Assembly (NCBI RefSeq): GCF_019278565.1
Contig: NZ_CP058988.1
Coordinates: 4,402,001-4,466,000, forward strand
Direction: 5' to 3'
DNA: 64,000 nucleotides
Source of the DNA: Cellulophaga sp. HaHa_2_95
Lineage (GTDB): Bacteria; Bacteroidota; Bacteroidia; Flavobacteriales; Flavobacteriaceae
Every line of letters begins with the position of its first letter. Position 1 is the first letter of the stretch. The translations under genes were made by a program, and so were the position numbers. The notes beneath the pieces were generated by a model. The model made no database searches. It was not told where the DNA came from and saw only the letters and a program-made list of their open reading frames with translations. Positions 18,268-28,800 of the stretch are shown in pieces.

Positions 18268-19254
18268 ATGCAAAGAAGAAAATTTCTTAAAAAATCGACG
18301 ATTGCCACCGCTGGATTAATTTCAGCTCCTTTAATTGCCTCCCATAAAGAAGAAGATCCAATATTAAGTTCAGCCAGTAAAAAGGTAAAGCCCATTGTAA
18401 TTGCAACTTGGAATGTAGAAAATGCCACAGCAAAAGCTTGGGAAATTTTAGTAAACGGAGGTAGCTCCTTAGATGCCGTAGAACGAGGCGTCATGATAGA
18501 AGAGGCTGATGAAAGCAATCAATCCGTAGGTAAAGGCGGAAGACCGGACCGCGATGGCACCGTAACTTTAGACGCTTGTATTATGGACTCTAAAGGAAAT
18601 TGCGGCGCAGTGCTTAGCATGGAAAACATAGTGCATCCTATTTCCGTAGCCCGAAAAGTTATGGAAGATACGCCACATGTAATGCTTGCAGGAAAAGGGG
18701 CCGAAAAATTCGCTTACGAAAAAGGCTTTAAAAAAGAGTCCTTACTTACCGAAAAATCTAAACAAGAATGGCTGGAATGGAAAAAAACTTCACACTATAA
18801 ACCCATTGTAAATATAGAAAATCATGACACCATTGGAATGCTTGCTATTGATAGCCAGGGAGCTATTTCTGGCGCGTGCACCACTAGCGGTATGGCTTAT
18901 AAAATTGCAGGACGGGTTGGCGACTCTCCCATTATTGGCGCTGGCCTTTTTATAGACAACGAAGTTGGCGGCGCAACCGCCACAGGAGTTGGTGAAGAAG
19001 TTGTACGCACTGTTGGCAGTTTTTTAATCGTAGAACTTATGCGACAAGGCAAATCTCCCCAAGAAGCTTGTGAAGAGGGTGTTCGAAGAATTATTGCCAA
19101 AAACAAAGACAAGCTTAACTTTCAAATTGGATTTATCGCCATAAATAAAAAAGGGGAAACAGGAAGCTATTGCATTCAACCTGGATTTAGCTACAGAACG
19201 TATTCTGAAGCTGGGCATGTAAATAATATCCCTGAATCCTATATTAAAGGATAA
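18268..19254 (+). CDS. Tat-exported N4-(beta-N-acetylglucosaminyl)-L-asparaginase
   Basis: Glycosylasparaginase is an Ntn-hydrolase that splits the GlcNAc-Asn bond left after N-glycoprotein breakdown. The 328-residue product has a signal of twin-arginine type (MQRRKFLKKSTIATAGLISA), so it is expected in the periplasm or exported. It then has the family core: NGGSSLDAVERGV, DACIMDSKGNCGAV, and the autocleavage site in NHDTIGMLAID, where the Thr of DTIG becomes the nucleophile. The substrate-side motif GRVGDSPIIGAGLFIDNE follows, then GGATATGVGEE. All expected catalytic residues appear present. The start codon is the ATG at 18268. Confidence 0.93.
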   Translation: MQRRKFLKKSTIATAGLISAPLIASHKEEDPILSSASKKVKPIVIATWNVENATAKAWEILVNGGSSLDAVERGVMIEEADESNQSVGKGGRPDRDGTVTLDACIMDSKGNCGAVLSMENIVHPISVARKVMEDTPHVMLAGKGAEKFAYEKGFKKESLLTEKSKQEWLEWKKTSHYKPIVNIENHDTIGMLAIDSQGAISGACTTSGMAYKIAGRVGDSPIIGAGLFIDNEVGGATATGVGEEVVRTVGSFLIVELMRQGKSPQEACEEGVRRIIAKNKDKLNFQIGFIAINKKGETGSYCIQPGFSYRTYSEAGHVNNIPESYIKG

Positions 19255-19313
19255 ATTAATAAATTGAATTGGATAATCTTCGTAGTTTTGAAATTCTCGA
19301 ATTGAAAAATAAA

Positions 19314-22148
19314 ATGGCAGAACAAAAAAGACTCTTTCTACTAGATGCATATGCATTGATATTTCGTGGCTATTACGCTTTAATCAAAAACCCTAGAATA
19401 AATTCTAAAGGCATGGACACATCTGCCATAATGGGGTTTATGAATTCACTCCTTGATGTTATTAGACGGGAAAAGCCCGATCATTTAGCCGTATGCTTTG
19501 ATAAAGGCGGAAGCGCAGAGCGTACCGAGTTATTTCCAGAGTACAAAGCTAATCGTGACGCTACACCAGATGCTATACGTATTGCCATTCCTTATATTCA
19601 AGATATTTTAAAAGCAATGCATATTCCCGTTGTAGTTTTAGAAGGCTGGGAAGCAGATGATATTATTGGCACCCTTGCCAAGCAAGCAGAAAAAGAAGAT
19701 TACAAAGTGTTCATGGTGACCCCAGATAAGGATTTTGGCCAACTAGTGTCTGAAAATATTTTTATGTACCGCCCAGCCCGTATGGGTAATGGCATAGAAA
19801 TTTGGGGGATTCCTGAAATTCAAAAACGTTTTGGGGTAGAACGCCCAGAGCAAGTTATTGATTACCTAGGTATGATGGGCGATGCTAGTGACAATATCCC
19901 TGGCTTACCTGGCGTCGGAGACAAAACTGCCAAAAAATTTATAGAGCAATTTGGCTCTATGGAAAATCTTTTAGCTAATACAGACCAGCTAAAAGGTAAA
20001 ATGAAAGAGAAAGTAAAAGAGAATGCAGAATTAGGACTTTTATCAAAAAAGCTCGCCACCATATGTATTGATTGCGACGTTACTTTTAACGCGACAGATT
20101 ATGAATTAACCATGCCTGATGCCGAAAAAGTTCAGGTATTATTTGAAGAATTAGAATTTAGACGTCTAAAAGACCAATTCTTAAAACTATTTACACCTGA
20201 AGGGGAGGCTGCCAGCTCTGAGGAAGAGAACAACAAACCTAAAGCACAAACTAAAGAAGCTGGCGTTGGCCAATTTTCTTTATTTGGTGGCGACCCAAAC
20301 ACCGCCTCGGAAACTGTAGAAGATTATTCTTCCAGAAAAACAATTAAAGACATTTCTCATGTATACCAAAGTGTTGCACCAGGAATGGCTATGAAGCTTT
20401 TTCTTCAAAATCTATCCAAGCAAACTTCCGTATGCTTTGATACAGAGACAACGGGCTTAAACCCACTGACTGCAGAATTAGTTGGTATTGCTTTTTCTTG
20501 GGAAGCCTCAAAGGGCTTTTACCTTCCTTTCCCTGCAGATAGAACGGAAGCACAAGAACTCATAGAACAACTGCGTCCATTTTTTGAAGATGAGTCTATT
20601 GAAAAAATAGGCCAGAATCTGAAATATGATATCAAAGTTTTAGACAAATATGAGATTAAAGTAAAAGGAAAATGTTTTGACACCATGTTAGCACATTACC
20701 TGATTAATCCAGATATGCGTCATAATATGGATGTTTTAGCAGAAACATACCTAAATTACACCCCTGTATCCATAACAGAACTGATTGGCAAAAAAGGTAA
20801 GAATCAACTTAGCATGCGTGATGTTCCTCTAAAGGATCAAACAGAATACGCAGCAGAAGATGCTGACATTACCTACCAACTAGCCCAACAATTTAAGCCA
20901 GAACTAGAAGAAGCTAAAACTCAGGAATTATTTGATACTATTGAAATTCCACTTTTACATGTTCTTGCGGCAATGGAATTAGAGGGTATTAATTTAGATA
21001 CAAAATTCTTAAAATCCTTAGCTGAGGACTTAGATAATGATATTAAAAATCTAGAAACAGCCATTTTTGAAGAAGCTGAAGAAGAATTTAATATCGCATC
21101 GCCAAAACAATTAGGAGATATTCTTTTTGATAAATTAAAGCTGGTTGCCAAGCCTAAAAAAACAAAAACAGGTCAATACTCTACCGCAGAAGATGTGTTA
21201 TCATACCTAGCAAAAGACCATCAGATTATTGAAAACGTTTTATCTTATCGAGGTTTAGCTAAATTAAAGAGTACCTACGTAGACGCTTTGCCATCACAGG
21301 TAGAAGAAAGCACAGGAAGAGTACATACAGACTACATGCAAACAGTAGCTGCCACAGGTCGTTTAAGTAGTAACAACCCAAACCTTCAAAATATTCCTAT
21401 TAGAACGGAACGAGGAAGACAAGTACGTAAAGCATTTGTCCCAAGAAATGAAAATTATGTACTGGTTGCTGCAGATTATTCTCAAATAGAACTTAGAATT
21501 ATAGCAGCACTGAGTGAGGAAACTACGATGATTGAAGCATTTAAAAACGGAGAAGACATTCATGCCTCTACCGCTTCAAAAGTATTTAATGTACCTTTAG
21601 ACGAAGTTACACGAGAACAACGTAGCAATGCCAAAACAGTGAATTTTGGAATTATCTACGGTGTTTCAGCCTTCGGTTTGAGCAATCAAACAGATTTATC
21701 TAGAGCAGAAGCTAAGGAATTAATAGACACCTATTATAAAACCTACCCTAAATTAAAAAACTATATGAGTGGTCTCGTTGATTTCGCAAGGGACCATGGA
21801 TATGTACAAACAGTATTAGGTAGAAGAAGGTATTTAAAAGATATTAATGGTAGTAACGCCATAGTTAGAGGTGCTGCTGAACGAAATGCCGTAAATGCCC
21901 CGATTCAAGGAAGTGCTGCTGATATCATCAAAATAGCAATGATTAATATCTACAATAAACTCAAAGAGGGCAATTATAAAACAAAAATGTTGTTACAAGT
22001 ACATGATGAATTGGTCTTTGATGTTTACAAGCCAGAATTAGAGGAGATTAAGTCTTTAATTAAAGCTGAAATGGAAAATGCCTATACGCTAGAAGTGCCA
22101 TTAGACGTTGAAGTTGGCGTAGGTGAGAACTGGTTAGAAGCACATTAA
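19314..22148 (+). CDS. polA: DNA polymerase I with proofreading domain
   Basis: DNA polymerase I removes RNA primers and fills gaps in replication and repair. I start it at the ATG at 19314 (MAEQKRLFLLDAYALIFRG), giving 944 residues; an in-frame ATG 45 bases upstream adds a non-conserved leader. Domains: a 5'-3' exonuclease (about 1-290, with DASDNIPGLPGVGDKTA) and a 3'-5' exonuclease (about 365-560). The latter keeps its metal ligands in CFDTETTGLN, GQNLKYDIKVL and YAAEDADITY, so proofreading should be active. The polymerase domain has ADYSQIELRIIAAL, RSNAKTVNFGIIYGVS and LLQVHDELVFD. The gene lies 59 bases after the glycosylasparaginase stop codon, with a TAGTTTTG -7-like box at 19283-19290. 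Confidence 0.97.
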   Translation: MAEQKRLFLLDAYALIFRGYYALIKNPRINSKGMDTSAIMGFMNSLLDVIRREKPDHLAVCFDKGGSAERTELFPEYKANRDATPDAIRIAIPYIQDILKAMHIPVVVLEGWEADDIIGTLAKQAEKEDYKVFMVTPDKDFGQLVSENIFMYRPARMGNGIEIWGIPEIQKRFGVERPEQVIDYLGMMGDASDNIPGLPGVGDKTAKKFIEQFGSMENLLANTDQLKGKMKEKVKENAELGLLSKKLATICIDCDVTFNATDYELTMPDAEKVQVLFEELEFRRLKDQFLKLFTPEGEAASSEEENNKPKAQTKEAGVGQFSLFGGDPNTASETVEDYSSRKTIKDISHVYQSVAPGMAMKLFLQNLSKQTSVCFDTETTGLNPLTAELVGIAFSWEASKGFYLPFPADRTEAQELIEQLRPFFEDESIEKIGQNLKYDIKVLDKYEIKVKGKCFDTMLAHYLINPDMRHNMDVLAETYLNYTPVSITELIGKKGKNQLSMRDVPLKDQTEYAAEDADITYQLAQQFKPELEEAKTQELFDTIEIPLLHVLAAMELEGINLDTKFLKSLAEDLDNDIKNLETAIFEEAEEEFNIASPKQLGDILFDKLKLVAKPKKTKTGQYSTAEDVLSYLAKDHQIIENVLSYRGLAKLKSTYVDALPSQVEESTGRVHTDYMQTVAATGRLSSNNPNLQNIPIRTERGRQVRKAFVPRNENYVLVAADYSQIELRIIAALSEETTMIEAFKNGEDIHASTASKVFNVPLDEVTREQRSNAKTVNFGIIYGVSAFGLSNQTDLSRAEAKELIDTYYKTYPKLKNYMSGLVDFARDHGYVQTVLGRRRYLKDINGSNAIVRGAAERNAVNAPIQGSAADIIKIAMINIYNKLKEGNYKTKMLLQVHDELVFDVYKPELEEIKSLIKAEMENAYTLEVPLDVEVGVGENWLEAH

Positions 22149-22251
22149 TAAATACAGAAAAATAATATTTTATTCTGGTAAGAAACAGGATAAAAACAAA
22201 AGGGAAAAACAGGGTCGTTGAAAAAATAAATAAATTATTTAGAAACAACCA

Positions 22252-22282
22252 TTTGTTATTCAAGTTAATAATTGTACATTTG
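22252..22282 (+). promoter_or_regulatory. Consensus Bacteroidetes promoter for rplM-rpsI
   Basis: TTTG at 22252-22255, a spacer of exactly 19 bases, and TACATTTG at 22275-22282. This is a textbook match to the Bacteroidetes TTTG-N19-TAnnTTTG promoter, 48 bases upstream of the rplM start codon, as expected for a strongly expressed ribosomal operon. Confidence 0.85.
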
Positions 22283-22329
22283 CACCCCACTAAACGGGAT
22301 TTAAGTGTTTAATAAATAAAAAAGTACCT

Positions 22330-22785
22330 GTGGACACATTAAGTTACAAAACAATTTCCGCGAACAAAGCAACTGTTGATAAGCAATGGGTGTTAGTTGA
22401 TGCAGAAGGAGAGACATTAGGTCGTTTTGCTTCAAAAGTTGCAAAATTACTAAGAGGAAAATACAAGCCTAGCTTTACACCACACGTAGATTGTGGAGAC
22501 AACGTTGTTGTTATAAATGCTGAAAAGATTAATTTGACTGGTAACAAGTGGGAAAGCAAAACCTACGTACGTCACACTGGATACCCAGGAGGTCAAAGAT
22601 TTCAAACAGCGAAAGAGGCATTAGCTAAAAACCCTGTAAGCATTGTAGAACGTTCTGTAAAAGGAATGTTGCCTAAAAATAAATTAGGTGCTGCAATCTT
22701 TCGTAACCTTAAGGTTTATGAAGGAGCTCAACACGGTCAAGAAGCTCAGAAACCAACCGTAATTAATTTAAACGACCTTACATAA
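22330..22785 (+). CDS. rplM: 50S ribosomal protein L13
   Basis: L13 is an early-assembling protein of the large subunit. The 151-residue product has the conserved [40 protein letters not shown] and the [12 protein letters not shown] stretch. It starts at a GTG (22330); no in-frame ATG fits the conserved N-terminus, which begins [20 protein letters not shown]. The last base of its TAA stop is the first base of the rpsI ATG (TAATG), so L13 and S9 are translationally coupled, the widespread bacterial arrangement. Confidence 0.98.
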   Translation: MDTLSYKTISANKATVDKQWVLVDAEGETLGRFASKVAKLLRGKYKPSFTPHVDCGDNVVVINAEKINLTGNKWESKTYVRHTGYPGGQRFQTAKEALAKNPVSIVERSVKGMLPKNKLGAAIFRNLKVYEGAQHGQEAQKPTVINLNDLT

Positions 22786-23171
22786 TGGACGTAATTCACA
22801 AAATAGGAAGAAGAAAAACTGCTGTTGCACGTATCTATCTTTCAGAAGGAAGCGGTAAAATCACCGTTAACAAAAAAGATTTAGAGGTATATTTCCCTAC
22901 TGCTACTTTACAATACAAAGTAAAACAAGCTTTCTCATTAACAAATGTTGAAGATGCTTACGACGTAACTGTAAATGTATTTGGAGGTGGTATCACTGGT
23001 CAAGCAGAAGCAATTCGTTTAGCTTTATCTAGAGCTATGTGTGAAATTGATCCTGAGAACAGATTAATCCTTAAACCAGAAGGTTTATTGACAAGAGATC
23101 CAAGAATGGTTGAACGTAAGAAATTCGGTCAGAAGAAAGCACGTAAAAAATTCCAATTCTCGAAACGTTAA
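22785..23171 (+). CDS. rpsI: 30S ribosomal protein S9
   Basis: S9 is a small-subunit protein whose basic tail reaches the P-site tRNA. The 128-residue product shows [39 protein letters not shown], the [20 protein letters not shown] segment and the invariant basic end FSKR. It overlaps the rplM stop codon by one base. Confidence 0.98.
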   Translation: MDVIHKIGRRKTAVARIYLSEGSGKITVNKKDLEVYFPTATLQYKVKQAFSLTNVEDAYDVTVNVFGGGITGQAEAIRLALSRAMCEIDPENRLILKPEGLLTRDPRMVERKKFGQKKARKKFQFSKR

Positions 23172-23226
23172 TCGTAAAGAGATATATTTTAAACTGTTTA
23201 TTCAGTTTATACAAAAGTTCATTGAA

Positions 23227-23252
23227 AACCCTGAAAATTTTTTTTCAGGGTT
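23227..23252 (+). terminator. Hairpin after rpsI, probable terminator
   Basis: AACCCTGAAAA pairs with TTTTCAGGGTT around a short T loop, 55 bases after the rpsI stop codon. The following bases are AAATTTTA, so the U-tract is imperfect and the call is moderate. Confidence 0.5.
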
Positions 23253-23278
23253 AAATTTTAAAATCAAGTTGTTGTTGT

Positions 23279-23300
23279 CCAAAAGTATAACAGCTTTTGG
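23279..23300 (+). promoter_or_regulatory. Inverted repeat in the rpsB upstream region
   Basis: CCAAAAG and CTTTTGG arms around eight bases, 94 bases upstream of the rpsB ATG. It could be part of an S2 leader structure or a second terminator; the sequence does not decide. No clear TAnnTTTG box is seen in 23172-23393. Confidence 0.35.
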
Positions 23301-23393
23301 AAACTAGTTTAGCATCTAAATATTAAAGGCCACAAAGTATCGTGCCACTTTAGTATTGCTAATTCAACAGAACGTAAACTAAGTACAAAAAAA

Positions 23394-24443
23394 ATGGCAA
23401 ACAAAATCGTAGTAAAAGACTTACTAGAAGCAGGTGTACACTTTGGTCACCTAACAAGAAAATGGAATCCAAACATGGCTCCATACATTTACATGGAACG
23501 TAATGGTATCCACGTAATTAATCTTTACAAAACTGCTGCAAAATTAGAAGAAGCTAATGAAGCTCTTAAAAAAATAGCAGCATCAGGTAGAAAAATACTT
23601 TTTGTAGCTACCAAAAAACAAGCAAAAGACATAGTTTCTGAAAAAGTTTCTAATGTAAACATGCCTTACATCACTGAAAGATGGCCAGGTGGTATGTTAA
23701 CAAATTTTGTTACTATCCGTAAAGCTGTTAAGAAAATGGCTCATATCGATAGAATGAAAAAAGATGGTACTTTTTTAACTTTATCTAAAAAAGAACGTTT
23801 ACAAGTTGATCGTTTACGTGCAAAATTAGAAAAGAACTTAGGTTCTATCTCTGAAATGACACGTTTACCAGGTGCATTATTTATTGTTGATACAATGCGT
23901 GAGCACATTGCTGTAAAAGAAGCTATCAAATTAAACATTCCAATTTTCGCAATGGCAGATACAAACTCTGACCCAAGATTATTGGATTATATTATTCCTT
24001 CTAATGATGATGCTTCTAAATCTATTGAAGCTATCTTAACTCATGTAACTGAAGCAATTGCTGAAGGTTTATCTGAGCGTAAATCAGAAAAACAATCTGG
24101 AAAAGAAGGTGAAGAAGCTAAAGTTGCTCCAAAAGCAAAGAAAGCTGCTGAACCAGCAACAGAAGTAAAAGCTGAAGCTAAAACAGAAGCTGTTGATGAT
24201 TTAACTAAAGTTGAAGGTATCGGTCCAAAAATTAATGAAATTTTCCAAACTGCTGGAATCAATACATTCAGTGACTTAGCTGGAAAAACAGAAGAAGAAT
24301 TAAATGTAGTTTTAACTGCTGCTGGTTCTAAATTTGCTTCTAAGAATCCTGCATCATGGCCTAAACAAGCTAAAATGGCTGCTGAAGGTAAATGGGATGA
24401 GTTAAAAGAATGGCAAGATAATGTTAAAGGTGGTATTGAATAA
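23394..24443 (+). CDS. rpsB: 30S ribosomal protein S2 with Bacteroidetes C-terminal GIGP extension
   Basis: S2 joins late in small-subunit assembly and contacts S1. The core (residues 1-225) is standard: LLEAGVHFGHLTRKWNPNM, the RKILFVATKKQAKD stretch, TERWPGGMLTNF, PGALFIVDT and FAMADTNSDPRLLDYIIPSNDDA. The product is 349 residues because of an Ala/Glu/Lys-rich linker (about 230-267) and a C-terminal domain (about 268-349) with DDLTKVEGIGPKINEIFQTA and KNPASWPKQAKMAAEGKWDE. Such extensions are known in Bacteroidetes S2 and some other ribosomal proteins; their role is unknown. Its GIGP motif is shared with the tail of ActC at the start of this window. Confidence 0.97.
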   Translation: MANKIVVKDLLEAGVHFGHLTRKWNPNMAPYIYMERNGIHVINLYKTAAKLEEANEALKKIAASGRKILFVATKKQAKDIVSEKVSNVNMPYITERWPGGMLTNFVTIRKAVKKMAHIDRMKKDGTFLTLSKKERLQVDRLRAKLEKNLGSISEMTRLPGALFIVDTMREHIAVKEAIKLNIPIFAMADTNSDPRLLDYIIPSNDDASKSIEAILTHVTEAIAEGLSERKSEKQSGKEGEEAKVAPKAKKAAEPATEVKAEAKTEAVDDLTKVEGIGPKINEIFQTAGINTFSDLAGKTEEELNVVLTAAGSKFASKNPASWPKQAKMAAEGKWDELKEWQDNVKGGIE

Positions 24444-24498
24444 ATCAGAACCTCTTAACATTACCCTAGTATAAATAAAATTTTTAATTAACACTATC

Positions 24499-24535
24499 GG
24501 CTAGAATTAAACCTTATAAAGTTTTAGTTTTAGCC
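24499..24535 (+). terminator. Imperfect hairpin between rpsB and tsf
   Basis: GGCTAGAATTAAAC and GTTTTAGTTTTAGCC form an imperfect stem followed by TAGTTTTTAAAA. It lies 24 bases before the tsf ATG, so it may be a leaky terminator that sets the rpsB:tsf ratio, or part of a leader. Confidence 0.35.
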
Positions 24536-24558
24536 TAGTTTTTAAAATCATATATAAA

Positions 24559-25518
24559 ATGGCTAAAATTACCGCCGCAGAAGTAAACAAGTTAAGACAA
24601 GCTACTGGAGCTGGAATGATGGACTGCAAAAACGCTTTAGTTGAAGCTGAAGGGGATTTTGACAAAGCTATCGACGTTCTACGTAAGAAAGGTCAAAAAG
24701 TTGCTGCAAAAAGAGCTGACAGAGAAAATACCGAAGGTGCTGCTATTGCTAAAGTTAATGCTGACAGTACTGCTGGTGTTGCTATCGTATTAGGTTGTGA
24801 AACTGATTTCGTTGGTAAAAACGAAAACTTTATTGCCTTAGCTAATCAACTTGCAGATAAAGCTATAAATTTTGATACTAAAGAAGAATTTTTAGCATCT
24901 GATTTTGGTGGAATGACTGTAGCTGAGAAACTAGTTGAACAAACTGGTGTAATTGGTGAAAAATTAGACATCACTGCTTTCGAAAAATTAGAAGCTCCTT
25001 ATGTTGGTAGCTATGTACATATTAACAAAATTGCTGCCTTAGTAGGTTTAACTTCTAAAAATGAAGAAGTTGGTAAAGATGTTGCTATGCAAATTGCTTC
25101 TATGGGGGCTAGTACTTTATCTTATAAAGATTTCGAACCTTCTTTTGTTGCAGCAGAAACAGAAGCTAGAATCGCAGTTATAGAAAAAGATAATGAAGAA
25201 TTAGGAAGATTAGGTAAAACACTTAAAAACGTTCCTCAATTCATCTCTATGAGTCAGTTAAGTCCTGAAGTTTTAGCAAATGCTGAAGAAGCTGCTAAAG
25301 CTGAATTGAAAGCTGAAGGTAAGCCAGAAAAAATATGGGATAAAATTCTTCCTGGTAAAATGGAGCGTTTTGTTTCTGATAACACAACTCTTGATCAAGA
25401 GCAATGTCTATTAGATCAAAACTTTATTAAAGATGAAAAAGTAAATGTTGCTACTTATGTATCATCTGCACAAGATGGTTTAGCAGTAACTTCATTTAAG
25501 CGCGTTACTTTAGGGTAA
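24559..25518 (+). CDS. tsf: Translation elongation factor Ts
   Basis: EF-Ts is the nucleotide exchange factor for EF-Tu. The 319-residue product has the UBA-like N-terminal domain (about 1-55, KLRQATGAGMMDCKNALVEA, FDKAIDVLRKKGQK), the signature ALVLGCETDFV-like stretch here reading AIVLGCETDFVGKNENF, a duplicated core with MQIASMGAS, and the C-terminal CLLDQNFIKDEKVNV. It follows rpsB, the usual bacterial order, and is closed by a strong terminator. Confidence 0.98.
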   Translation: MAKITAAEVNKLRQATGAGMMDCKNALVEAEGDFDKAIDVLRKKGQKVAAKRADRENTEGAAIAKVNADSTAGVAIVLGCETDFVGKNENFIALANQLADKAINFDTKEEFLASDFGGMTVAEKLVEQTGVIGEKLDITAFEKLEAPYVGSYVHINKIAALVGLTSKNEEVGKDVAMQIASMGASTLSYKDFEPSFVAAETEARIAVIEKDNEELGRLGKTLKNVPQFISMSQLSPEVLANAEEAAKAELKAEGKPEKIWDKILPGKMERFVSDNTTLDQEQCLLDQNFIKDEKVNVATYVSSAQDGLAVTSFKRVTLG

Positions 25519-25536
25519 TAATCTTAACGTACATAT

Positions 25537-25572
25537 TAAAAAGGGTCACAAATTAGTTTGTGACCCTTTTTT
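25537..25572 (+). terminator. Strong terminator after tsf
   Basis: A-run, AAGGGTCACAAA, loop TTAG, TTTGTGACCCTT, T-run, 18 bases past the tsf stop codon. A 12-base perfect stem. Confidence 0.92.
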
Positions 25573-25884
25573 CATGCCCTCATTTTAAGTAATATATGGA
25601 TTAGAAAAATAAACATACTCCCAAAACACAAATTGCACTTAGAACAAAAGACTCAAATTTTCTCATAATGCAGTCATTAAGAACATAACCACACTAAAAC
25701 CCAATTTCCACAACATTGTCCCCTATAACAAGAATACAGACATCTAATGAACAATGCTTAAAGATTTAAGTCAACTCATTTATTATAGAATAAAAACCAA
25801 GCGTTTTGTCTTGAAAATAATGATTTACGTTTTTTTGTAGAAAATAAACATTTCATTACTAATTTTCAAAACCCCTTTTACACG
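25573..25884. other. Intergenic region upstream of the propeller/CBM6 gene
   Basis: No open frame of note, no tRNA. The only feature I can suggest is a weak promoter: TTTG at 25805-25808, a 17-base spacer and TACGTTTT at 25826-25833, 51 bases before the ATG. The rest is plain AT-rich sequence without repeats. Confidence 0.4.
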
Positions 25885-28800
25885 ATGAAAATCTTATTAA
25901 GAAACCTACTTATTATTACATTTTACCTTTCATGCAGTAGTGCATGGACTCAATTAGATCAAAACTATTTTAATAAACTCAAAAACGAAAAAGTCAGTTC
26001 TGACCAAAAATTAGAGTGGATTCAATTAGGACCAGGAATGTCAGGGTACTGTGAGTTCTTCTGGCCACACCCTACAGACCCAAAAGCCTATTATATGGCT
26101 CCAGATATGTTCAACGGATATACCTCCTTAGACGGTGCAAAATCATGGAAATCGTTCAAAGACTATGACGGAGAAGGCGCAGACATGGGTAGGACATACG
26201 ACATAGAATTTTCCAGACAAAACGCCAATCTTGGATTTGCCATAGACGAACTAGGAGGTTTATTTAAAACAACAAACAAAGGCAGAAGCTGGGAAAAAAC
26301 CACCTTTAATCTAGAAGGAGCTCATAATGAAATTGCGGTAGATCCCTATGATGATAACATTTGGTATATCGGTGCTGGTACGTTTTGGGATGTTAAACGA
26401 TTTCATCGCACCGCAACGGACAATACGGGAGGAGAATTTAGACCAAAGGCCGTATTGGGACATATTTATAAAAGCACAAACAAAGGGCTTAATTGGAGAA
26501 AAATTAAAAACGGATTACCTAATACTCTAGCTGTTGGAAAAATTATAGTTGATCCAAGAAATACAAATCGTATCATCATGGTAGCCAATACAGGATTATA
26601 TATTAGCACGGACCGAGGAGAAAACTGGGTGAAATCTGAAAATAATGGACTACCAAATAACTTGCCTAGAGACCTCACCTCCCACTTTAATACCACTACA
26701 AAAAAACTGACCTTGTATTTAGTAGATCAAACAAGCTTTCATGCCGCAAACAACAGCTATACCACACAGGGTGGGATCTATAAAAGTATAGACGGCGGTA
26801 GAACATGGACCACTATCACTGGAGATTTGGGTTTAAATTTAGACAAGATAACATCGAACAATAGCAAATATTACTTTAAACGATCTGTTGCGAAATGGTT
26901 TGACAAAGACATCAACAGTATCAGCAACATCATACCTACAAATAAGGTGCTTCAAAATTATAACAGGATTGTAGTCAACCCCAAAAATCCAGACGAAATA
27001 TACGTTTCACACAATGTAAAACATGACTTTTCATTTGGGCCAGGCGATATATGGAAAACAGAAAATAGTGGCAAAAACTGGTTTCCTTGCGGCAGGACCG
27101 GGAAATATTGGATAAATAAAGCAGACCAATCTTACTGGAATAATAGAGCTGTAAGTGTAACTGGTATGAATACCTCTTTTGCTCACTTACAGCATGAAAT
27201 GGAAATAAGAGAAGAAATTTGGGGCGCTAGATTTCTATCGATAAGCCCTGAAGGAGACCTTTTCACAAGTCTTGACCAACAAATAGTAAGATCTAAAGAT
27301 GGAGGTAAAAGTTGGCAACAAATAGATGACGACGAAACATCTTCTGGAAGTAATGCATGGATTAGTAAAGGTGATAGTAACCTACCAGGACGCTATATTT
27401 ATTTAGAAACAGGTGTACCCGATCGCAAATTTTTCTTAAGTGGTGAACACGGCTTATGGAAATCTGCACCATTAGGAGATTTCACCGGCACAGCCAGAGT
27501 TGCAACCACCCAAATAGAAGGGCAAGTAAATCCAGGAGGAGCACATTCCACAGCAACCTTAGCGGTACACCCAACTAATCCAGATAAAATATACACCCTA
27601 CAATTTAGACAAAATCACAGAAACTATTTCAGGGGTTCTAATGACGGAGGAAAGACTTGGAAAAACATTGGTAAACCTTTTGAATACCAAGAGACAAATA
27701 CATCTAGCGAGCATATCTACAGTTCATCTTTAATGATAGAACCTGAAAATCCAAACACTATATATTTTACTGCGATGCGCTACAGTCCTTCCGAAATAAA
27801 TGAAGGTGCAGGTCATGCATTTGACAAGTTTGGAGTCTACAAAAGCTCTGATGGCGGAAAAAATTGGTCTATAAAAAATAATGGATTCCCAGATAAAGCC
27901 AGCATTAGAAGAATAGCAATGCATCCAAATAGAAGTAATGAGCTTTACGCTGCATCCAATTTTTACAAAAATGTAAATGGTGGTTTATATAAAACTACCG
28001 ATCGCGCTAATTCTTGGACAAAAATGACTATTCCAAACGCTATTACTTCCGTAAATAATGTACATATTAACAAAACAACTGGTGCCATCTACATATCATG
28101 TGGCACAAGATCAGGATCAGATACTTCCGGTGGCGTTTGGAAAAGCTCAAACAATGGTAATACTTGGACAAAGATTTTTGACCTAAACTATGTTTGGCAA
28201 GCAGAAACTTCACCTATAAACCCAGACCTAATAATAGTAGCTGTTCCTAGATCTAGCAAACACATAAATCCTGGCGCTTACATTTCTAAAAATGGTGGTA
28301 ATACATGGACAAAGGTGAATAAAAATTTAGCACACCCCCATTCTATTACAGATATTAAACCAGACCATAAAGATGAAACTATATTTTGGTCCGCTGGATG
28401 GGGAAGTGGTTGGTACAAAGGTATTATTCAAGGAGATGATTCTAATAATTCAGAAACCAAGACCCCATTCAATGGCACTGCACAAAGTATCCCTGGTAAA
28501 ATTCAGGCTGAAGACTTTGATAAAGGCGGCCTCAACTTATCCTATAATGACACTGACATTACCAATAAAGGAAACAGTTATAGAGTTACTGAAGGTGTCG
28601 ATATACAACCAACAACAGACCTCGGAGGAGGATACAATATTGGATGGACTAAGGCAGGAGAATGGCTGGAATATACAGTTGATTTTACCAAAACACAGCC
28701 ATATGATTTTTTTCCACGGATAGCTTCTATAAATAATAATGGACAACTAAATATAAAAATAGATGGAAAGAGCATCTCTAACCCTATTAATATCCCGGAT

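Noticed and set aside
19269..19313. Upstream ATG for polA
   Set aside because: The added 15 residues are not conserved and the -7-like box TAGTTTTG (19283-19290) falls inside them.
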